Shown: positions 63,201 through 64,000 of the stretch, piece by piece | How positions within the stretch are numbered: position 1 is the stretch's first letter | Layout of the letters: the number at the start of each line of letters is the position of its first letter | Source of the DNA: Kuschelorhynchus macadamiae | Lineage: Eukaryota > Arthropoda > Insecta > Coleoptera > Curculionidae | Reading direction: 5' to 3' | DNA length: 64,000 nucleotides | NCBI GenBank assembly: GCA_030620095.1 | Contig: JAUTXW010004705.1 | Location: 216,001 to 280,000, forward strand | Translations under genes and position numbers: made by a program | The notes under the pieces: model-generated | What the model was told of the DNA's origin: nothing | Seen by the model: the letters and a program-made list of their open reading frames with translations, nothing else | Databases searched by the model: none

Positions 63201-64000
63201 TGTCGATGGAATAGCTACTTCAACATCATAAAACCCCTTCATAAAATAAATTTATTAAATGTCTTGAATTTTTTGTTCAATTGCAAAGTGAGTCCTAAAA
63301 TTGAAATTAACACTCTCATAAAATATATTACTCATTTTTTTCGCTGTTAGAATATATTTATTTCAACCCTCTCTTTCAATTTGGTAACTCAACTTCTTCA
63401 AAAGTTAACGTTTAAAACAGATAATTTGGATAAATTTTATTTAGCAAAACAACTGTCCATCACTTTATTTCCACAAAATGTTAAAGTATAATAAATTACA
63501 TACCTTTAAAGTAAGGGCGTTGTTGGCACAAAATAAATGTCTATTATTAATTATTAACTGAACTGAAGTAAATTAACTTGAGAGGCGTATCAGTCGAGAC
63601 ACAATTAAAACAAAAAAACTATATTAAAAACAAAACAATACAGGTTTCATCCTGTCTGAGTACTCCGTAGAGTTGATTTGATACTTGCGCAGGCGCGTAT
63701 AACCCGTGTATGTGGGGTTGCGGTTGCGTTGCTGTACGGGAAATTCAATTCAAAATGATTTATTTATGCGGGACCGCCAGCTAAATCAATAAATATTTTT
63801 AATAACATAAAAGAACAAAAATAATTTTCTTTAAAAAAAAACCTGAAACTAAATATGTAATACCCGATTTTTAAGGAAATATAAAAAAAATGTGGTAGAA
63901 AATAAAAAAAAAAGTAGTTTACAACGGGACTCGAAAAAATTGTAAATAACGTGAATAATACAAAAATAGCTATTAAAAAATAGGGGTTGATGGTAGAAAG
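63201..64000. other. AT-rich non-coding DNA
   Basis: Nothing recognised; may include more of the preceding repeat. Confidence 0.45.

Overview
The window looks like AT-rich, repeat-dense nuclear DNA from an arthropod, most likely an insect. Host genes carry short spliceosomal introns with GT..AG ends, and most of the rest is eukaryotic transposable elements. I cannot name the species or order from sequence alone. No bacterial operons, CRISPR arrays or viral genomes are seen.

Four pieces of likely host genes are visible. A terminal coding exon lies at 181-356 (+). A complete four-exon LSM4 gene, encoding an Sm-like protein of the U6 snRNP, lies at 40703-42377 (-). Head-to-head with it, 1.5 kb away, is RFC5 (clamp-loader small subunit): five clean exons at 43879-48911 (+), but the C-terminal half of the protein was not found. 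A MADF-domain gene at 54107-55290 (+) has a one-base frame problem in a run of ten A's.

The rest is layered mobile DNA. From left to right: a 0.2 kb hairpin-type Penelope-like insertion (3.48-3.68 kb); a decayed ORF of a family repeated across arthropod genomes (5.9-7.1 kb); a TA-flanked mariner-type element (7801-11034) with a Penelope-like element (PLE) inside it; a TA-flanked MITE; an apparently intact Tc1 element (11616-13157); an intron-bearing DDE transposase pseudogene (15.4-17.3 kb); a triple nest of Crypton-like recombinase, TIR element and PLE (17.87-22.06 kb); a LINE remnant (23.9-25.0 kb); a huge AT microsatellite (26.87-27.66 kb); hAT-type MITEs with 8-bp duplications; a second Crypton-like piece (30.9-31.1 kb); a mariner-type element with long TIRs (31.9-33.7 kb); a TTAA-flanked piggyBac (35599-38092); duplicated DDE transposase pieces inside RFC5 intron 4; a Tigger/pogo element (49208-51113); a DDE element with about 0.6-kb inverted repeats (56440-58600); and a pile of same-strand LINE 3' ends (55.5-62.8 kb).

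The most striking signal is that all three Penelope-like insertions have inverted-repeat architecture, each is bounded by an exact 12-bp target-site duplication, and the two larger ones carry a hammerhead-ribozyme-like motif near both outer ends (the short one has a degenerate version in its loop). A second striking signal is an AT microsatellite that has grown exactly over the codons for the first catalytic aspartate of a DDE transposase.
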